Positions 1 through 9,989 of a stretch of DNA of 64,000 bases are shown in pieces (the stretch's first letter is position 1; every line of letters starts with the position of its first letter). A program made the position numbers and the translations under genes. The DNA is from Sipunculus nudus (Eukaryota; Annelida; Sipuncula; Golfingiida; Sipunculidae), in NCBI GenBank assembly GCA_026874595.1, contig JAPPUL010000069.1, positions 1-64,000 on the forward strand, in the 5' to 3' direction. The notes under the pieces were generated by a model that was not told the DNA's origin, searched no databases, and saw nothing but the letters and a program-made list of their open reading frames with translations.

Positions 1-1271
1 GCATAATAAGACCTTATCCCCGATAACTCCCGTTTATGATACGCTACCTTATAATCACAGAATTTAAGTCCGTGTGCTGTTGATATTATTACTACACTCT
101 CGTCCTTTCTTATCTCTCCCCTATCCAGTAGCTTAAAAAGGCTTGCAAGGGCAACTCCTGTATGCGGACAGTTAAACATTCCTGTATAATCTCCCTTAAC
201 AGATGCTTCAACAAGCTCACTCTCGCTTGCCTGTTCTACTACCCCGTTAAATTTCTTAAGCACCTTTATCGCTCTTTTAACACTCACTGGATTGCCTATC
301 TGAATCGCGCTAGCCAAAGTCTTATGTGCTACTATTGGTTCAAATTCTTTAAAGCCATTTTGATATGCTAAATATAATGGATTTGCCTTCTTCGATTGTG
401 CAACCACTATCCGTGGACGCTTACTTATCATCCCAAGCTTCTCCATTAACAAAAAACCTTTGCCTAATGCCGATACATTACCTAAATTCCCGCCAGGTAT
501 TATAATCCAATCCGGTACCTCCCAATTTAACTGTTGCACTATTTCTACACTTATAGTCTTTTGACCCTCTATTCGAAGGGAGTTCATTGAATTTGCTAGA
601 TATATATCCTCCTGCCCACATACCTCCTGTACCACCTGCATACATCCATCAAAATCACTCTCTATTGCAAGAACTAATGCCCCATTTGCTATCGGCTGGA
701 TTAGTTGTGCTGTGGATACCTTGTCCTTTGGTAAAAATACTATTGCGGGGATTCCTGCTGTTGCACAGTAGGATGCAAGCGATGCTGATGTGTCGCCTGT
801 TGAGGCGCAGGCTATCGCTTTTATATTTTTTCCAGCCCTTATCATTTGATTTACCATCGAGACCAATACCGTCATGCCAAGATCCTTAAACGACCCCGTA
901 TGACTATTCCCACATTGCTTTATCCATAACCTCTCAAGCCCAAGCTCCTTCCCAAGCCTATCTGCCCAGAATAAATTTGTATTACCTTCATAAAGCGACA
1001 CTATATTATTATCGTTTACCATAGGACATACTATCTCCTTCTTTCCCCATACCCCAGAACCATATGGCCATTCGTTACTTCTATACCTATCATGAAACAA
1101 TAACTTCCACTCTTCTCCACTGCGACTCTTCTTAAGCGATTGCTCATCATGTACAACCTGTAATAACTCACCGCATCTCTTACACGTATATATCACCTCG
1201 TCAAGACCATACTTTTCTCCACACCCCTCAGCTGTACACATAAACCACGATTTATAATCATATCCTCTCAT
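1..1271 (-). CDS. thrC: Threonine synthase, 3' end cut by window edge
   Basis: Read on the minus strand from ATG at 1271, an uninterrupted frame runs off the left edge. It begins [10 protein letters not shown], then shows a four-cysteine zinc-ribbon (C-x4-C, then C-x2-C, about residues 12-34) as in the long bacterial threonine synthases. A PLP fold type II core follows, with a Lys in the segment [12 protein letters not shown] (PLP lysine) and a glycine-rich phosphate loop GGNLGN. The enzyme converts O-phosphohomoserine to threonine in the cytosol. At least 423 codons are present; the C-terminus lies outside the window. It is divergent from uvrB, so the AT-rich gap 1272-1556 should hold both promoters, although I cannot pick hexamers with confidence. 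Confidence 0.93.
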   Translation of the reverse strand, partial: MRGYDYKSWFMCTAEGCGEKYGLDEVIYTCKRCGELLQVVHDEQSLKKSRSGEEWKLLFHDRYRSNEWPYGSGVWGKKEIVCPMVNDNNIVSLYEGNTNLFWADRLGKELGLERLWIKQCGNSHTGSFKDLGMTVLVSMVNQMIRAGKNIKAIACASTGDTSASLASYCATAGIPAIVFLPKDKVSTAQLIQPIANGALVLAIESDFDGCMQVVQEVCGQEDIYLANSMNSLRIEGQKTISVEIVQQLNWEVPDWIIIPGGNLGNVSALGKGFLLMEKLGMISKRPRIVVAQSKKANPLYLAYQNGFKEFEPIVAHKTLASAIQIGNPVSVKRAIKVLKKFNGVVEQASESELVEASVKGDYTGMFNCPHTGVALASLFKLLDRGEIRKDESVVIISTAHGLKFCDYKVAYHKRELSGIRSYY

Positions 1272-1556
1272 AATATAATATTACCTCTTCTATACTATTT
1301 TTATCTATTTTATCTTTAGCTATTTTATTATTTCTTGCACAGATTATTAAACCCTAACTCTAACCCCATCCACACACATCCATATTTAAGCATTATATGA
1401 TTAAATATTATTTTACACTCACTTTCCTATATCTTATAAATATACTATATATTACTTTATTACTTTATTTATTACATTAAGATAATACTTTAGAATAATA
1501 TCTTAAGATTTTAATAACCCTCTCTATAACATTAATATTTATAAGTTAAGTCTATT

Positions 1557-3563
1557 ATGAAATTTAAATTAAAAGCCAATTTTAAACCAGCTGGAGACCA
1601 ACCAAAAGCTATTAAACAAATTGTTGACAACATTAAAAAACATAAAAATACAAAACAAACCCTCCTTGGTGTTACTGGTTCTGGGAAAACCTTTACCATG
1701 GCTTGCGTAATTGAACAATTGCAAAAACCCACCCTCGTTATCTCTCATAACAAGACGCTTTGTGCTCAGCTTTACAGAGAATTAAAAGAATTCTTTCCCG
1801 ATAACCACGTTGAGTATTTTGTTAGCTACTACGACTACTATCAGCCTGAGGCTTATGTTCAAAAAACTGATACCTATATCGAAAAGGATGCTTCCATAAA
1901 CGATGAGATTGATAGACTGCGGCTTTCTGCAACAAGCGCTTTAATCGAAAATAAGGACGTTATCATCGTTGCAAGCGTTTCCTTTATCTACTCGCTTGGC
2001 TCACCTGAGGAATACAAAGAATTAATACTGCCATTAAAAGTCGGCGATACCATCTTTAGAAAAGACATTCTTAGGCATCTTGTTAGCATTCAATATTCTC
2101 GTGATGATAAAGACTTTTCTCGTTCCACTTTTCGCGTTAGGGGCGATGTTTTTGATATACATCCGGCTTATTCAAAAGATACTATTCGTGTTGAGCTTTT
2201 TGGTAATGAGATTGATAAAATCAAGGTCCTTGAAGCTGTTTCTGGTAACCTTATTGAAGAAATAGATTCTGTTATTATATATCCTGCCAAGCATTTTGTT
2301 ACAACTAAAGACAATATGAAACGAGCTATAGATGACATTAAAGAAGAGCTTAAAGAACATGTTGAATTATTAAAAGCGCAGGGCAAGGATTTTGAGGCAC
2401 ATAGGCTTTATTCTCGTACTATGTATGACATTGAAATGATGAGTGAGCTTGGTTATTGCAGCGGGATTGAGAATTATTCTAGACATATTTCAAATAGAAA
2501 AGAAGGTGAGCGACCTTTTACTTTGCTTGATTTCTTCCCAAAAGATGACTTTTTCCTTATTGTTGATGAGTCCCATGTTACTCTAAGCCAAATTAAGGGC
2601 ATGTTTAATGGCGATAGAGCTAGAAAAACAACTCTTGTTGAATTTGGTTTTCGCTTACCTTCTGCTTTAGATAATAGACCGCTTACATTTGAGGAATTTG
2701 AAACACTTACCTTTTCTAATAACTTATATGTTTCTGCAACTCCAGGAGATTACGAACTTCAACACTCTGATAGCGTCGTACAACAGCTTATACGCCCAAC
2801 TGGATTGCTTGACCCTGATATAGAGGTTAGGCAAACAGAAGGACAGATTGATAATCTCATTTCTGAAATACGTATTAGAGCCGATAAAAACGAACGCGTT
2901 TTAGTTACGACTCTCACCAAACGTATGGGCGAGGATTTAAGCGAGTATCTTACCAATGCCGGTATTAAAGCTCGTTATCTGCACTCAGAAATTGAAACCA
3001 TAAAACGAGTTGAAATCCTAAAAGACCTTAGAATGGGTGTATTTGACTGTCTTGTTGGGATTAACTTGCTACGAGAAGGTATTGATTTGCCTGAGGTTTC
3101 TTTAGTTGCTATTTTAGATGCTGATAAAATTGGTTTCTTACGTTCTAAAACAGCTCTTATACAAACTTCAGGTCGGGCTGCCAGAAATGTTAACGGACAT
3201 GTTATTATGTATGCTGATAGAATTACCGACGCTATGAGAGGGGCTATTGATGAATCTAAACGACGGCGTGATGCTCAGAATTTACATAATATTCAAAATA
3301 AGATTTCTCCTAAGTCTATTGTTAAATCTGTTTTGCCTCTCTTAAAACGAAAGTATGAACTACAAGAAAATCATACTCATATAGATATTAAATCCATAAA
3401 AAAGAAATTCAATCTAAAAGATTCTAAACAACAACTAAATTTTATTGAAGAACTTCATTCTTTAATGATTGAACATGCTAAGAATTTAGAATTTGAAAAA
3501 GCTGCTAAAATACGTGACGTCATTCGTAAAGAACTTATTGACAAAAAGATTAGTAATATTTAA
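1557..3563 (+). CDS. uvrB: UvrABC system protein B
   Basis: Full-length UvrB, 668 residues, the usual size. It is the damage-verifying helicase-like subunit of nucleotide excision repair, loaded by UvrA and then binding UvrC. Walker A GVTGSGKT lies at residues 38-45. The tyrosine-rich beta-hairpin segment (YYDYYQPEAY) follows near residue 90, a DExx-type box (VDESH) sits near 336, and the C-terminal UVR coiled-coil motif (LEFEKAAKIRD) near 645 contacts UvrC. The start MKFKLKANFKPAGDQ matches the family N-terminus. The gene stands alone and is convergent with the next one. Confidence 0.98.
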   Translation: MKFKLKANFKPAGDQPKAIKQIVDNIKKHKNTKQTLLGVTGSGKTFTMACVIEQLQKPTLVISHNKTLCAQLYRELKEFFPDNHVEYFVSYYDYYQPEAYVQKTDTYIEKDASINDEIDRLRLSATSALIENKDVIIVASVSFIYSLGSPEEYKELILPLKVGDTIFRKDILRHLVSIQYSRDDKDFSRSTFRVRGDVFDIHPAYSKDTIRVELFGNEIDKIKVLEAVSGNLIEEIDSVIIYPAKHFVTTKDNMKRAIDDIKEELKEHVELLKAQGKDFEAHRLYSRTMYDIEMMSELGYCSGIENYSRHISNRKEGERPFTLLDFFPKDDFFLIVDESHVTLSQIKGMFNGDRARKTTLVEFGFRLPSALDNRPLTFEEFETLTFSNNLYVSATPGDYELQHSDSVVQQLIRPTGLLDPDIEVRQTEGQIDNLISEIRIRADKNERVLVTTLTKRMGEDLSEYLTNAGIKARYLHSEIETIKRVEILKDLRMGVFDCLVGINLLREGIDLPEVSLVAILDADKIGFLRSKTALIQTSGRAARNVNGHVIMYADRITDAMRGAIDESKRRRDAQNLHNIQNKISPKSIVKSVLPLLKRKYELQENHTHIDIKSIKKKFNLKDSKQQLNFIEELHSLMIEHAKNLEFEKAAKIRDVIRKELIDKKISNI

Positions 3564-3590
3564 TACATATTTATTATTGCAAACAAAACT

Positions 3591-5069
3591 CTACTCTAAT
3601 ATGTAGTCTCTCTCTAACCTTTTAAGTCTTTTAAAATCCGGCTTTATATCTTCATCCTGTTTAGGTGTATATCCGAAAAACTCATTTCTACTAACCACAA
3701 CATGTTTAAACTCTTTTGGTTCCAAACACCCAGACGGATTACTTTTACTATCATATCTATCATCATAATCTGGTGGACAATTATTTATAAGCTTAACTTT
3801 AGACAAATATATCTTGGTAAGCCGTTCTATATCTTTGCCTGTAAGATCATTTCTTTCATCTTCTGTAAAACCAGAAATTATATATTTATGCCCTTTACTA
3901 AATACCATGCCTTCTACTATATACGTCTTTAACTCAATATCAATCCCTCGTCCCCTCAATATCCTTATTAAAGCATTTGCACAGCTTTCTCCTACCTCTT
4001 CATCTTTGTTTGTGAAGCCTGCAAGAAGACCTTTCACTTCGTTTTTACTTGTAAAATAATTTATCGGTATACGATAATAAGCTTCTCCATCTATTTGTCC
4101 GGCAAGTAATCGCTTATATAAATCTCCACGCATTACTCCAATTACTCCACTCTCCCCTCCGCGTATCTTAGATACCAATATCGCTCTAGATATATATCTA
4201 CGTAAACTCAAAAGCTCATTATACACTATCCTTGCACTAACATCCACTTCCTTTAAGTTAAGCTCATTATATTTATAATTACTCCCTCGTACCGTTTCAT
4301 AACTTGAATCAAGCTTTAAATCTGTCCCTTTTATCTTGCCATAAACTGCATGCTCCTTAACTCTTTCATTCACAAACTCCCATACCCGCTCTGACGCCAC
4401 GGGTATTAAGCGCCTTAGCACATGTATTGAAAAAAGGCGTACCCTCGGATCTTTATTTAGCAAGCCCCCAAGAAAACTCTCTACCACTCGACCCTTTACA
4501 TCTTTTCGTCCAAGAATCAATCTCTTTGCCATCTCATAAGAATATTTATATCTTATGTCATTACTCTCTAAAACACTAAACCTTCTACTCTTTTTATCAT
4601 TCCTACTCTTTTTATCATTCGCATCATTCTTACCTTTTTTGCCCTTCCTACCTTCCAAAGGCCTTTCTACAAATATTAAGGGTATTTTTATTTCAGCAGC
4701 AGCACCCTCTAAACCATAGTCTATTTTAGACGCTTTTATTTTCTTTATCACTGCAAGTAAATGATCATAACTTATTACTCGCATAAGTTCCCCTCCGCTA
4801 GTTACACGTATTATCTCGCTCTTGTCATCTGTCCCCAGCTTTAAGCCTCCTTTCCTTAACATCTTTATATATATTACTTTCTCTTCTTCAGTTAGTAAAT
4901 TTGCCCCCTTAAACCTTTGAACCTTTGTATTACCTATTAGCACCGTGTCCCCAAGCTCTTTGCTAAGACCATCTTTTACCAAGCGGGAACTCCCTATACT
5001 GCTTTTTACAACAAAAACTATTACTAGTATATTTAGGATTAAAAGCTTTTTTCCCATTTCTTTCTCCAT
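3591..5069 (-). CDS. Secreted HEAT-like repeat protein, function unknown
   Basis: A 492-residue protein I do not recognise. Residues 1-26 form a signal peptide (MEKEMGKK, then a long Ile/Leu/Val core), so it is probably periplasmic or envelope-bound; an alternative start is Met5. A Lys/Asn/Asp-rich linker covers about residues 140-165. After it come helical segments of HEAT/ARM style (RVRLFSIHVLRRLIP and a second one near residue 345), suggesting a protein-binding solenoid. No cysteine lipobox and no catalytic motif were seen. It is convergent with uvrB, with a 27-bp gap. Confidence 0.7.
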   Translation of the reverse strand: MEKEMGKKLLILNILVIVFVVKSSIGSSRLVKDGLSKELGDTVLIGNTKVQRFKGANLLTEEEKVIYIKMLRKGGLKLGTDDKSEIIRVTSGGELMRVISYDHLLAVIKKIKASKIDYGLEGAAAEIKIPLIFVERPLEGRKGKKGKNDANDKKSRNDKKSRRFSVLESNDIRYKYSYEMAKRLILGRKDVKGRVVESFLGGLLNKDPRVRLFSIHVLRRLIPVASERVWEFVNERVKEHAVYGKIKGTDLKLDSSYETVRGSNYKYNELNLKEVDVSARIVYNELLSLRRYISRAILVSKIRGGESGVIGVMRGDLYKRLLAGQIDGEAYYRIPINYFTSKNEVKGLLAGFTNKDEEVGESCANALIRILRGRGIDIELKTYIVEGMVFSKGHKYIISGFTEDERNDLTGKDIERLTKIYLSKVKLINNCPPDYDDRYDSKSNPSGCLEPKEFKHVVVSRNEFFGYTPKQDEDIKPDFKRLKRLERDYILE

Positions 5070-5176
5070 TTTATTCTTTTATTCATTTATATATTTTTAC
5101 AAGTTCATAAGCTAATCTTTTTAAACAGCTTAGTCAATAATTATTAAGCCCTTTTATATATACTCCCTTCTTTATA

Positions 5177-5509
5177 TCAATCCCTTTTATATGATATCTT
5201 TATCTCATTACTATACTGTCCTTCGAGTTCCTTAACTGATAGCAAAAAACTCTTTGTCAATATCTTTATCTTTTCCCAAACTATCTTACCTCTATATTTG
5301 CCAAAATCACACCGCAAATAACCTTCACTTACTTCTATATCAAGATCTTTTAAATACAACACTTTTAGAAAGCCTAATACTAAACCTTGACTCAATACCG
5401 ATACCCCCGCACATACTATATTACTACCTTTCCTCCCTCCTCCTGCATGTCCGCTAACTTCAAAACTTACTACTTCCCCTCTTATCTCTTTGACTTTTAT
5501 TTTTATCAA
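5177..5509 (-). CDS. prp: Ribosomal-processing cysteine protease Prp
   Basis: A 110-residue protein matching the Prp (YsxB-like) family. The motif SGHAG with His21 and the motif IVCAGVS with Cys33 provide the catalytic pair at the expected spacing. In Firmicutes and relatives Prp cleaves an N-terminal extension from ribosomal protein L27, and its gene normally sits between rplU and rpmA. Here neither ribosomal gene is adjacent; the neighbours are a secreted HEAT-like protein and a tRNA. Family membership is clear from the motif. That L27 is the substrate here is an inference. Confidence 0.85.
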   Translation of the reverse strand: MIKIKVKEIRGEVVSFEVSGHAGGGRKGSNIVCAGVSVLSQGLVLGFLKVLYLKDLDIEVSEGYLRCDFGKYRGKIVWEKIKILTKSFLLSVKELEGQYSNEIKISYKRD

Positions 5510-5615
5510 CTCTCTTTATTTCTTCCCTTTTTACTTTCTCTTATATCTTTATTAATTATAATTTAATTGCTTTTTCTCTTTTTTTATTACATTTTTATAA
5601 CTTAATTTAACTCTA

Positions 5616-5699
5616 GCCGGAGTGGTGAAATTGGTAGACACGCAAGACTCAAAATCTTGTAGGATTTATCCTGTGTCGGTTCAAGTCCGACCTCCGGTA
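5616..5699 (+). tRNA. tRNA-Leu (anticodon CAA)
   Basis: An 84-nt type II tRNA. The acceptor GCCGGAG pairs with CTCCGGT (one G-U at 1-72), the anticodon loop CTCAAAA gives CAA, there is a long variable arm, and the T-arm GTCGG/CCGAC closes the loop TTCAAGT. The discriminator is A73, as expected for Leu. CCA is not encoded. Confidence 0.96.
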
Positions 5700-5774
5700 A
5701 TAATATTATTCAACACACGCTAAGACACGCTAAGTAACTCATGTTTTATAGCTATTTTACGCAACACACAAAGC

Positions 5775-7337
5775 TTAATTTATATAGCTTAATTTCTTAT
5801 TAACTACACTCCAAAACTCTGTACTCTCTTTTTGCTCTGCCTTATATTCCTTAAGTCCCTCAAGCATGTCTTTTACATAAAGCTCATTTCGCATCCCTAC
5901 CAGTATACTGCTTATCCCTGCTGACTGTCTTAAGGCATATATTGACATCTGACTAAATTTGTTTGGAGCCCTCTTTTTTAAAAACTCTTCAAGCTCTTCG
6001 CGTAATACTTCCTTTAGCTTCCTATTGTATTTGTCTGCTTCGATCTTATAATGTAGATCTATTGCTGAGAATACTCGGTTTATTGAATCTACATAATTAT
6101 CTACCCAATATGAAAAAGCTACCGACAATTCCTTATTCGATAAATAGTGTACTCCGCTATTTACTCTCGGTGTGAAATGATTGCTAAATACATCGTACCA
6201 TTGTGTGTAATTTGCAAAATTTCTCCAGTTGCTCTTTAGTACCTCTCCTATTAACAAATACTGTGCAAGCTGTTCCTTTGTCTTTTCTTCCACATTCTCA
6301 AGCGTCCTTATGTACGTCGTTTTAAACTTCTTTTCAAGCTCAAGCATGTCAGCTATATATTTATCTGTCTTATCTTCCCTTACCACCTTCCCATCTATAC
6401 TTACATCTGCAAGACGAACTATTCTATTACCCACTAATGCGTTTAACGGACGGTTTGACAACGCCCCAAGACCCTTTTCCGTTATATATGTTAATAAAGT
6501 CTTACTCCCTCCCCCAACTCCATTTTCCATTACCACCTTTGAATGTCCTGCATCAGACTCAAATATATTCATCGGGAATTGTACAACTTTGAAACTATTC
6601 TCTTTACCACATGCCCTCTGGGCAAGCTCATATACCTTCTTTAAAGATGTTGCGTCATATGTTGTTCTCTCGTCTTTGCCAAATGTATTCGAACTTATTC
6701 CGTAGCTCTTTATCCTGCCTTCTCTGACCTCCTCTTCTAAATATTTAAAAGCCCTTTCTATCCGCTCATAATATACTCCCCGTGCCCCTTCTACTTCTTT
6801 TCCAGCTTTTGATGTGTAGCCAAGATAGTATTCAGGGTTATGCAACAAATATATGTCTATTGTACTGACTCCAAGACGCATTAGACTCATTGTGATTTGA
6901 TCTTTCAAAAAGTCAGGACTTATACAATGTTCAAGCCCTTCCCCATATTCTACCACCTCATCATATCCTCGACCCTCTTTCTTCCTATTCTGGTTAATTT
7001 CATAATTATCCCCTTGGATATAGCCTCCCTTCGATACTATAACTACCTCATCTCTATTTAGCTGCCCATCTTCTATTAGTTTGTTTAGTACATCGCATAT
7101 TAGTCGCTCTGAATCTCCGTTTGTATAATTGCTACTCGTGTCTATCAAATTTATACCCCCCATAAGCGCTTCCTTCAATGCTAGTATATGTCCATCTACA
7201 TTTATATCTACTCGATACGTTCCAAAACCAAGTTCACTAACATTAAGCCCTGTTTTGCCTAATTCTTTATACTTTAAACCATTATGGCGCGATGCATACC
7301 TACTCGTGCCTTCTTTTGTCGCATGTCCCCTTAGCAT
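5775..7337 (-). CDS. Aldo/keto reductase with long C-terminal extension
   Basis: The N-terminal 300 or so residues are an aldo/keto reductase TIM barrel. The tetrad is visible as Asp66 and Tyr71 (DTSSNY), Lys103 (VSKGG) and His166 (LLHNP). It is expected to be an NADPH-dependent carbonyl reductase; the substrate is unknown. The protein is 520 residues, about 200 longer than classical members. The extra C-terminal half is helical and ends with the barrel's usual cofactor-binding tail (AGISSILVGMRN), so it looks like a large insertion before the last helix rather than an added domain. The only plausible start is the ATG at 7337, preceded by a GGGGAG ribosome site. It stands alone. Confidence 0.88.
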   Translation of the reverse strand: MLRGHATKEGTSRYASRHNGLKYKELGKTGLNVSELGFGTYRVDINVDGHILALKEALMGGINLIDTSSNYTNGDSERLICDVLNKLIEDGQLNRDEVVIVSKGGYIQGDNYEINQNRKKEGRGYDEVVEYGEGLEHCISPDFLKDQITMSLMRLGVSTIDIYLLHNPEYYLGYTSKAGKEVEGARGVYYERIERAFKYLEEEVREGRIKSYGISSNTFGKDERTTYDATSLKKVYELAQRACGKENSFKVVQFPMNIFESDAGHSKVVMENGVGGGSKTLLTYITEKGLGALSNRPLNALVGNRIVRLADVSIDGKVVREDKTDKYIADMLELEKKFKTTYIRTLENVEEKTKEQLAQYLLIGEVLKSNWRNFANYTQWYDVFSNHFTPRVNSGVHYLSNKELSVAFSYWVDNYVDSINRVFSAIDLHYKIEADKYNRKLKEVLREELEEFLKKRAPNKFSQMSIYALRQSAGISSILVGMRNELYVKDMLEGLKEYKAEQKESTEFWSVVNKKLSYIN

Positions 7338-7544
7338 TTTCCTTGCTCCCCTTTTTACATATATTTTTTTGACTTACTTTATCATTTTATTTTAATAATA
7401 ATTTTTTGTTATGATTATTTTTTTTCCTTAAAAAAATTGTGTTATATTGCAAGCTTATTATGTATATAAATGTATATAGTTATCTAATTATAAGTTATAT
7501 TAAACTATTATATATTACACTAATAAGTTAATAATTAAAGGAGC

Positions 7545-7948
7545 AATGACGCGTCTACTGCAGGAGCATGTGAGCTTACTCTTTAAGACAAGCAGTATGA
7601 TAAAACCAAAGCCAAAGGTACAAAAGAAAATCCTAACAAAAGCTTTTGCTATGAAGCAACATATATGCATAATAATGCTTGTAAGACTTCTGCTGCTCTC
7701 CTAGAAGGAGATATAAAATATCGTAGAAATATGACAGGAATAACTGTAGCATAACAGTTTTTACCCAATGAACAATGGCCTACACAAGATAGAACTGGTA
7801 CTTGTACCGTTAAAATGATGAGTATCCAAGGCTTTTTACAAAACAATAGACTTATATAAACTCTGGACATGGTGAATTTATAGATGCTCTTATTAAATCA
7901 GCAATGAGCAAGAATGAGGAGAAGAATGGATGTATAGATACTCGATAG
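7545..7948 (+). pseudogene. Decayed small protein gene, family unknown
   Basis: A good ribosome site (AAAGGAG) precedes ATG 7546, but that frame is poor. The adjacent frame reads as a charged, cysteine-containing protein interrupted by TAA at 7584, 7752 and 7857. After the last stop, a third frame continues sensibly (NSGHGEFIDALIKSAMSK...) to TAG 7946. Three frames and three stops within 400 bp mean a degraded gene, if it was one. The segments NKSFCYEATYMHNNACKTS and SGHGEFIDALIKSAM are the best handles for a search. No family is recognised. Confidence 0.5.
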
Positions 7949-7969
7949 TAAACCAAAAAACACAAGGTA

Positions 7970-8217
7970 TTACATCGATAATAACTCTTTGTCTTTTTCA
8001 CTTACTTTATATATTCCAAAATGGATATTTGTCAAAAGTAATCTCTCTGCTGCGTCAAGCGAAGCAAAAAATGCGTCGTTATCATCACGATTTTTCATCC
8101 GCTTCGCTTTTAACCCTTCTAAAACTTTCTCTCGCTTCTCATCATCATGTAACATCTAGGACATTTAACCTCTATATACTCTACTACATTTAAGTATATC
8201 TCTTTTCTAATATTATG
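7970..8217 (-). pseudogene. Possible remnant with zinc-ribbon-like CPRC motif
   Basis: On the minus strand, a frame from about 8217 reads NIRKEIYLNVVEYIEVKCPR then C, without a start codon, and then runs into a stop. From 8155 a second frame gives a coherent 61-residue charged peptide (MLHDDEKREKVLEG... to KELLSM). The two could be one small protein split by a frameshift. IEVKCPRC resembles the zinc-ribbon of phage Com-like proteins, but that is weak. The region lies inside a 1-kb stretch of decayed sequence. Confidence 0.35.
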
Positions 8218-8340
8218 GCTACTAATCTATATCACTTAGGACGCACTCCTTCGCTTAATAGATTAAATTCTTTAAAAGTTTTTAAGTAGTTTTGGCTTTT
8301 TAATACCTATCCTATCTTTAATCTATTAAATTGTTTTATT

Positions 8341-8619
8341 ATGGCTAAATTCGATGCTTTCTCAAACAATTGGGACTTAGAATATATTCATATCGATTAC
8401 AAAAGTATTTCCGGCTCCTTCTACCCAAACGAAAGAGCTTTGACCCTTATTAGAGAGCTTTTAAAACACAATGACGACGTTAATTATATTATACTTGATG
8501 GCGATTTTGACTTAATTAATAACTTCGATGAGGAATTTTATGCTTTTGCTCATCTTGCTTGGCATAAACAAAAATGGATATTATCTTTATTCAGATATGA
8601 TAAAAAAATTATTACGTAA
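8341..8619 (+). CDS. Hypothetical protein, 92 aa
   Basis: An acidic soluble 92-residue frame (MAKFDAFSNNWDLEYIHIDY at the start) with a plausible amino-acid mix. No family is recognised, and there is no clear ribosome site upstream of ATG 8341. Its last eight codons overlap the start of the lipoprotein gene at 8597, which suggests translational coupling and makes a real gene more likely. No signal peptide. Confidence 0.55.
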   Translation: MAKFDAFSNNWDLEYIHIDYKSISGSFYPNERALTLIRELLKHNDDVNYIILDGDFDLINNFDEEFYAFAHLAWHKQKWILSLFRYDKKIIT

Positions 8620-9040
8620 GCACTCCGGCAGCTTTAGCCTGATTTTAACACTCCTTTTAGTTACCGCTACCTTATATTTGACATCTTGTGGCTCGCCTAC
8701 TATTTTACATCTTAAAAATAACTACTCAAAAAAAGACACAATCCTTTCTAACATGTCTTACACCAACTCTTACAAATTATTATTCCCTTTGATTCAAAAA
8801 TGCGTTGAGTCGCCACATATAAGAGTTGATGGCAAAGTCATACTGCAAAAAAAACAGGCCCTAATATCTGCTTGGACTAATTCTGCCAACTCTAAAATCT
8901 TTATGTTTATCGATATTAAATCCTCAGGCAAAGATAAGTCTTATATCCAGATCTTTTATAAGAAAAACTCTTGGAAAGGTTTGTCTCGTGATATCAAAAA
9001 TTGGCTAGATAACAAAAACTATGAATGTAAGCATTTTTAG
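8597..9040 (+). CDS. Small predicted lipoprotein, function unknown
   Basis: 147 residues if started at ATG 8597 (MIKKLLRKHSGS). A hydrophobic core and the lipobox LTSC follow at about residues 15-31, so it should be lipidated by Lgt and cut by LspA. The mature part is basic with no known domain. A longer frame from 8528 exists but would put unlikely residues before the signal peptide. It overlaps the preceding small gene by 23 bp. Confidence 0.65.
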   Translation: MIKKLLRKHSGSFSLILTLLLVTATLYLTSCGSPTILHLKNNYSKKDTILSNMSYTNSYKLLFPLIQKCVESPHIRVDGKVILQKKQALISAWTNSANSKIFMFIDIKSSGKDKSYIQIFYKKNSWKGLSRDIKNWLDNKNYECKHF

Positions 9041-9177
9041 TTTCCTTCATGAACTTACATCCCTTGCATAAATAACTATTATTAATATTCTTTTAATATT
9101 CTTTACTTTACTTGATAAACTTATTTTGTTATATTCTCCCTAAAAATATCCATCTCTTTGGAGGACATTAGTTTATT

Positions 9178-9567
9178 ATGACAAATTATGGTTTACTAGT
9201 AATTAGAATTGGTCTTGGCATTACTATGATGATGCATGGTTTTCCCAAGTTTAACAACATACAAGGTTTTGCACAAAGCCTAACTAAAGCCGGGATACCT
9301 GGTGGCGAGATTGCTGCTTTACTTGCTGCTATAACAGAGTTTGGCGGAGGGTTATTTTTGCTTTTAGGAGCTCTTACTAAACTTACTTCTTTTGTCCTTG
9401 CTTTTAATATGGCTGTTGCTGTATATTTTCATATGGCACTCGGCGGTGGATTTGCAGGCCCTAATTCTTATTCACATGCTCTTGAGCTTTTAATCGTTTT
9501 TGTTGGTCTTTCTTTTATAGGTGCTGGGTCTTTATCTGTTGATAACATTTTTTTCAAACGAAAATAA
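9178..9567 (+). CDS. DoxX family membrane protein
   Basis: 129 residues with four predicted membrane helices. The DoxX signature is clear: an N-terminal RIGLGITMMMHGFPKF segment, the central EFGGGLFLLLGALTKL and the later FVGLSFIGAGS. DoxX proteins are inner-membrane proteins linked to quinone/thiol redox balance, with poorly defined chemistry. A TTGGAGG ribosome site lies about 13 nt before ATG 9178. It is separate from its neighbours by short gaps. Confidence 0.9.
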   Translation: MTNYGLLVIRIGLGITMMMHGFPKFNNIQGFAQSLTKAGIPGGEIAALLAAITEFGGGLFLLLGALTKLTSFVLAFNMAVAVYFHMALGGGFAGPNSYSHALELLIVFVGLSFIGAGSLSVDNIFFKRK

Positions 9568-9598
9568 CTTTTTATTTATAAAATTATAAAAAGCGTTT

Positions 9599-9643
9599 AT
9601 GGCTGGAGAACATCGCATGCCCGGAGAATACTTCTTTGAATGA
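9599..9643 (+). CDS. Possible 14-aa leader peptide
   Basis: ATG 9599 opens MAGEHRMPGEYFFE and stops at TGA 9641. The stop overlaps the TTG start region of the next gene (9636). It may be a coupled leader peptide or chance; no conservation can be tested here. Confidence 0.25.
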   Translation: MAGEHRMPGEYFFE

Positions 9644-9962
9644 GTCTTTTAACTGGATTTGGCTTTTTCTTATAATCCTACTTGCCCTAAGCGCTTTATT
9701 CCTATTTATACGTAAAAAGAAAAACACTTACATTAAAACAAGACTTTCTAATACCGCTTTGTCGCTTCTAGATATTAGTAGTAAGAGCAATAAGTTAAAT
9801 GATTTTGAAGAGTTCAAGGAGAGATTAACCAATATTCACTCTCGACTTGAGGCTATACAACATTCAAAATATATTAAAGTATTAAATAAATTAGATGTTA
9901 TTGACCAAGACATTATAAAACTTAAAGCCGAGCTAAAAGCAAACAAAGATTCCCTTCTTTAA
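9636..9962 (+). CDS. Small single-pass membrane protein with coiled coil
   Basis: 108 residues starting at TTG 9636, with a CCGGAG ribosome site about ten bases upstream; no in-frame ATG is available near the start. Residues 6-25 form one membrane helix (WIWLFLIILLALSALFLFI) followed by a basic stop-transfer run. The remainder is a charged, heptad-like helix, probably cytoplasmic coiled coil. No family was recognised. Confidence 0.65.
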   Translation: MNESFNWIWLFLIILLALSALFLFIRKKKNTYIKTRLSNTALSLLDISSKSNKLNDFEEFKERLTNIHSRLEAIQHSKYIKVLNKLDVIDQDIIKLKAELKANKDSLL

Positions 9963-9989
9963 AATGAAAAAATGAAGATTTAATGAAGA

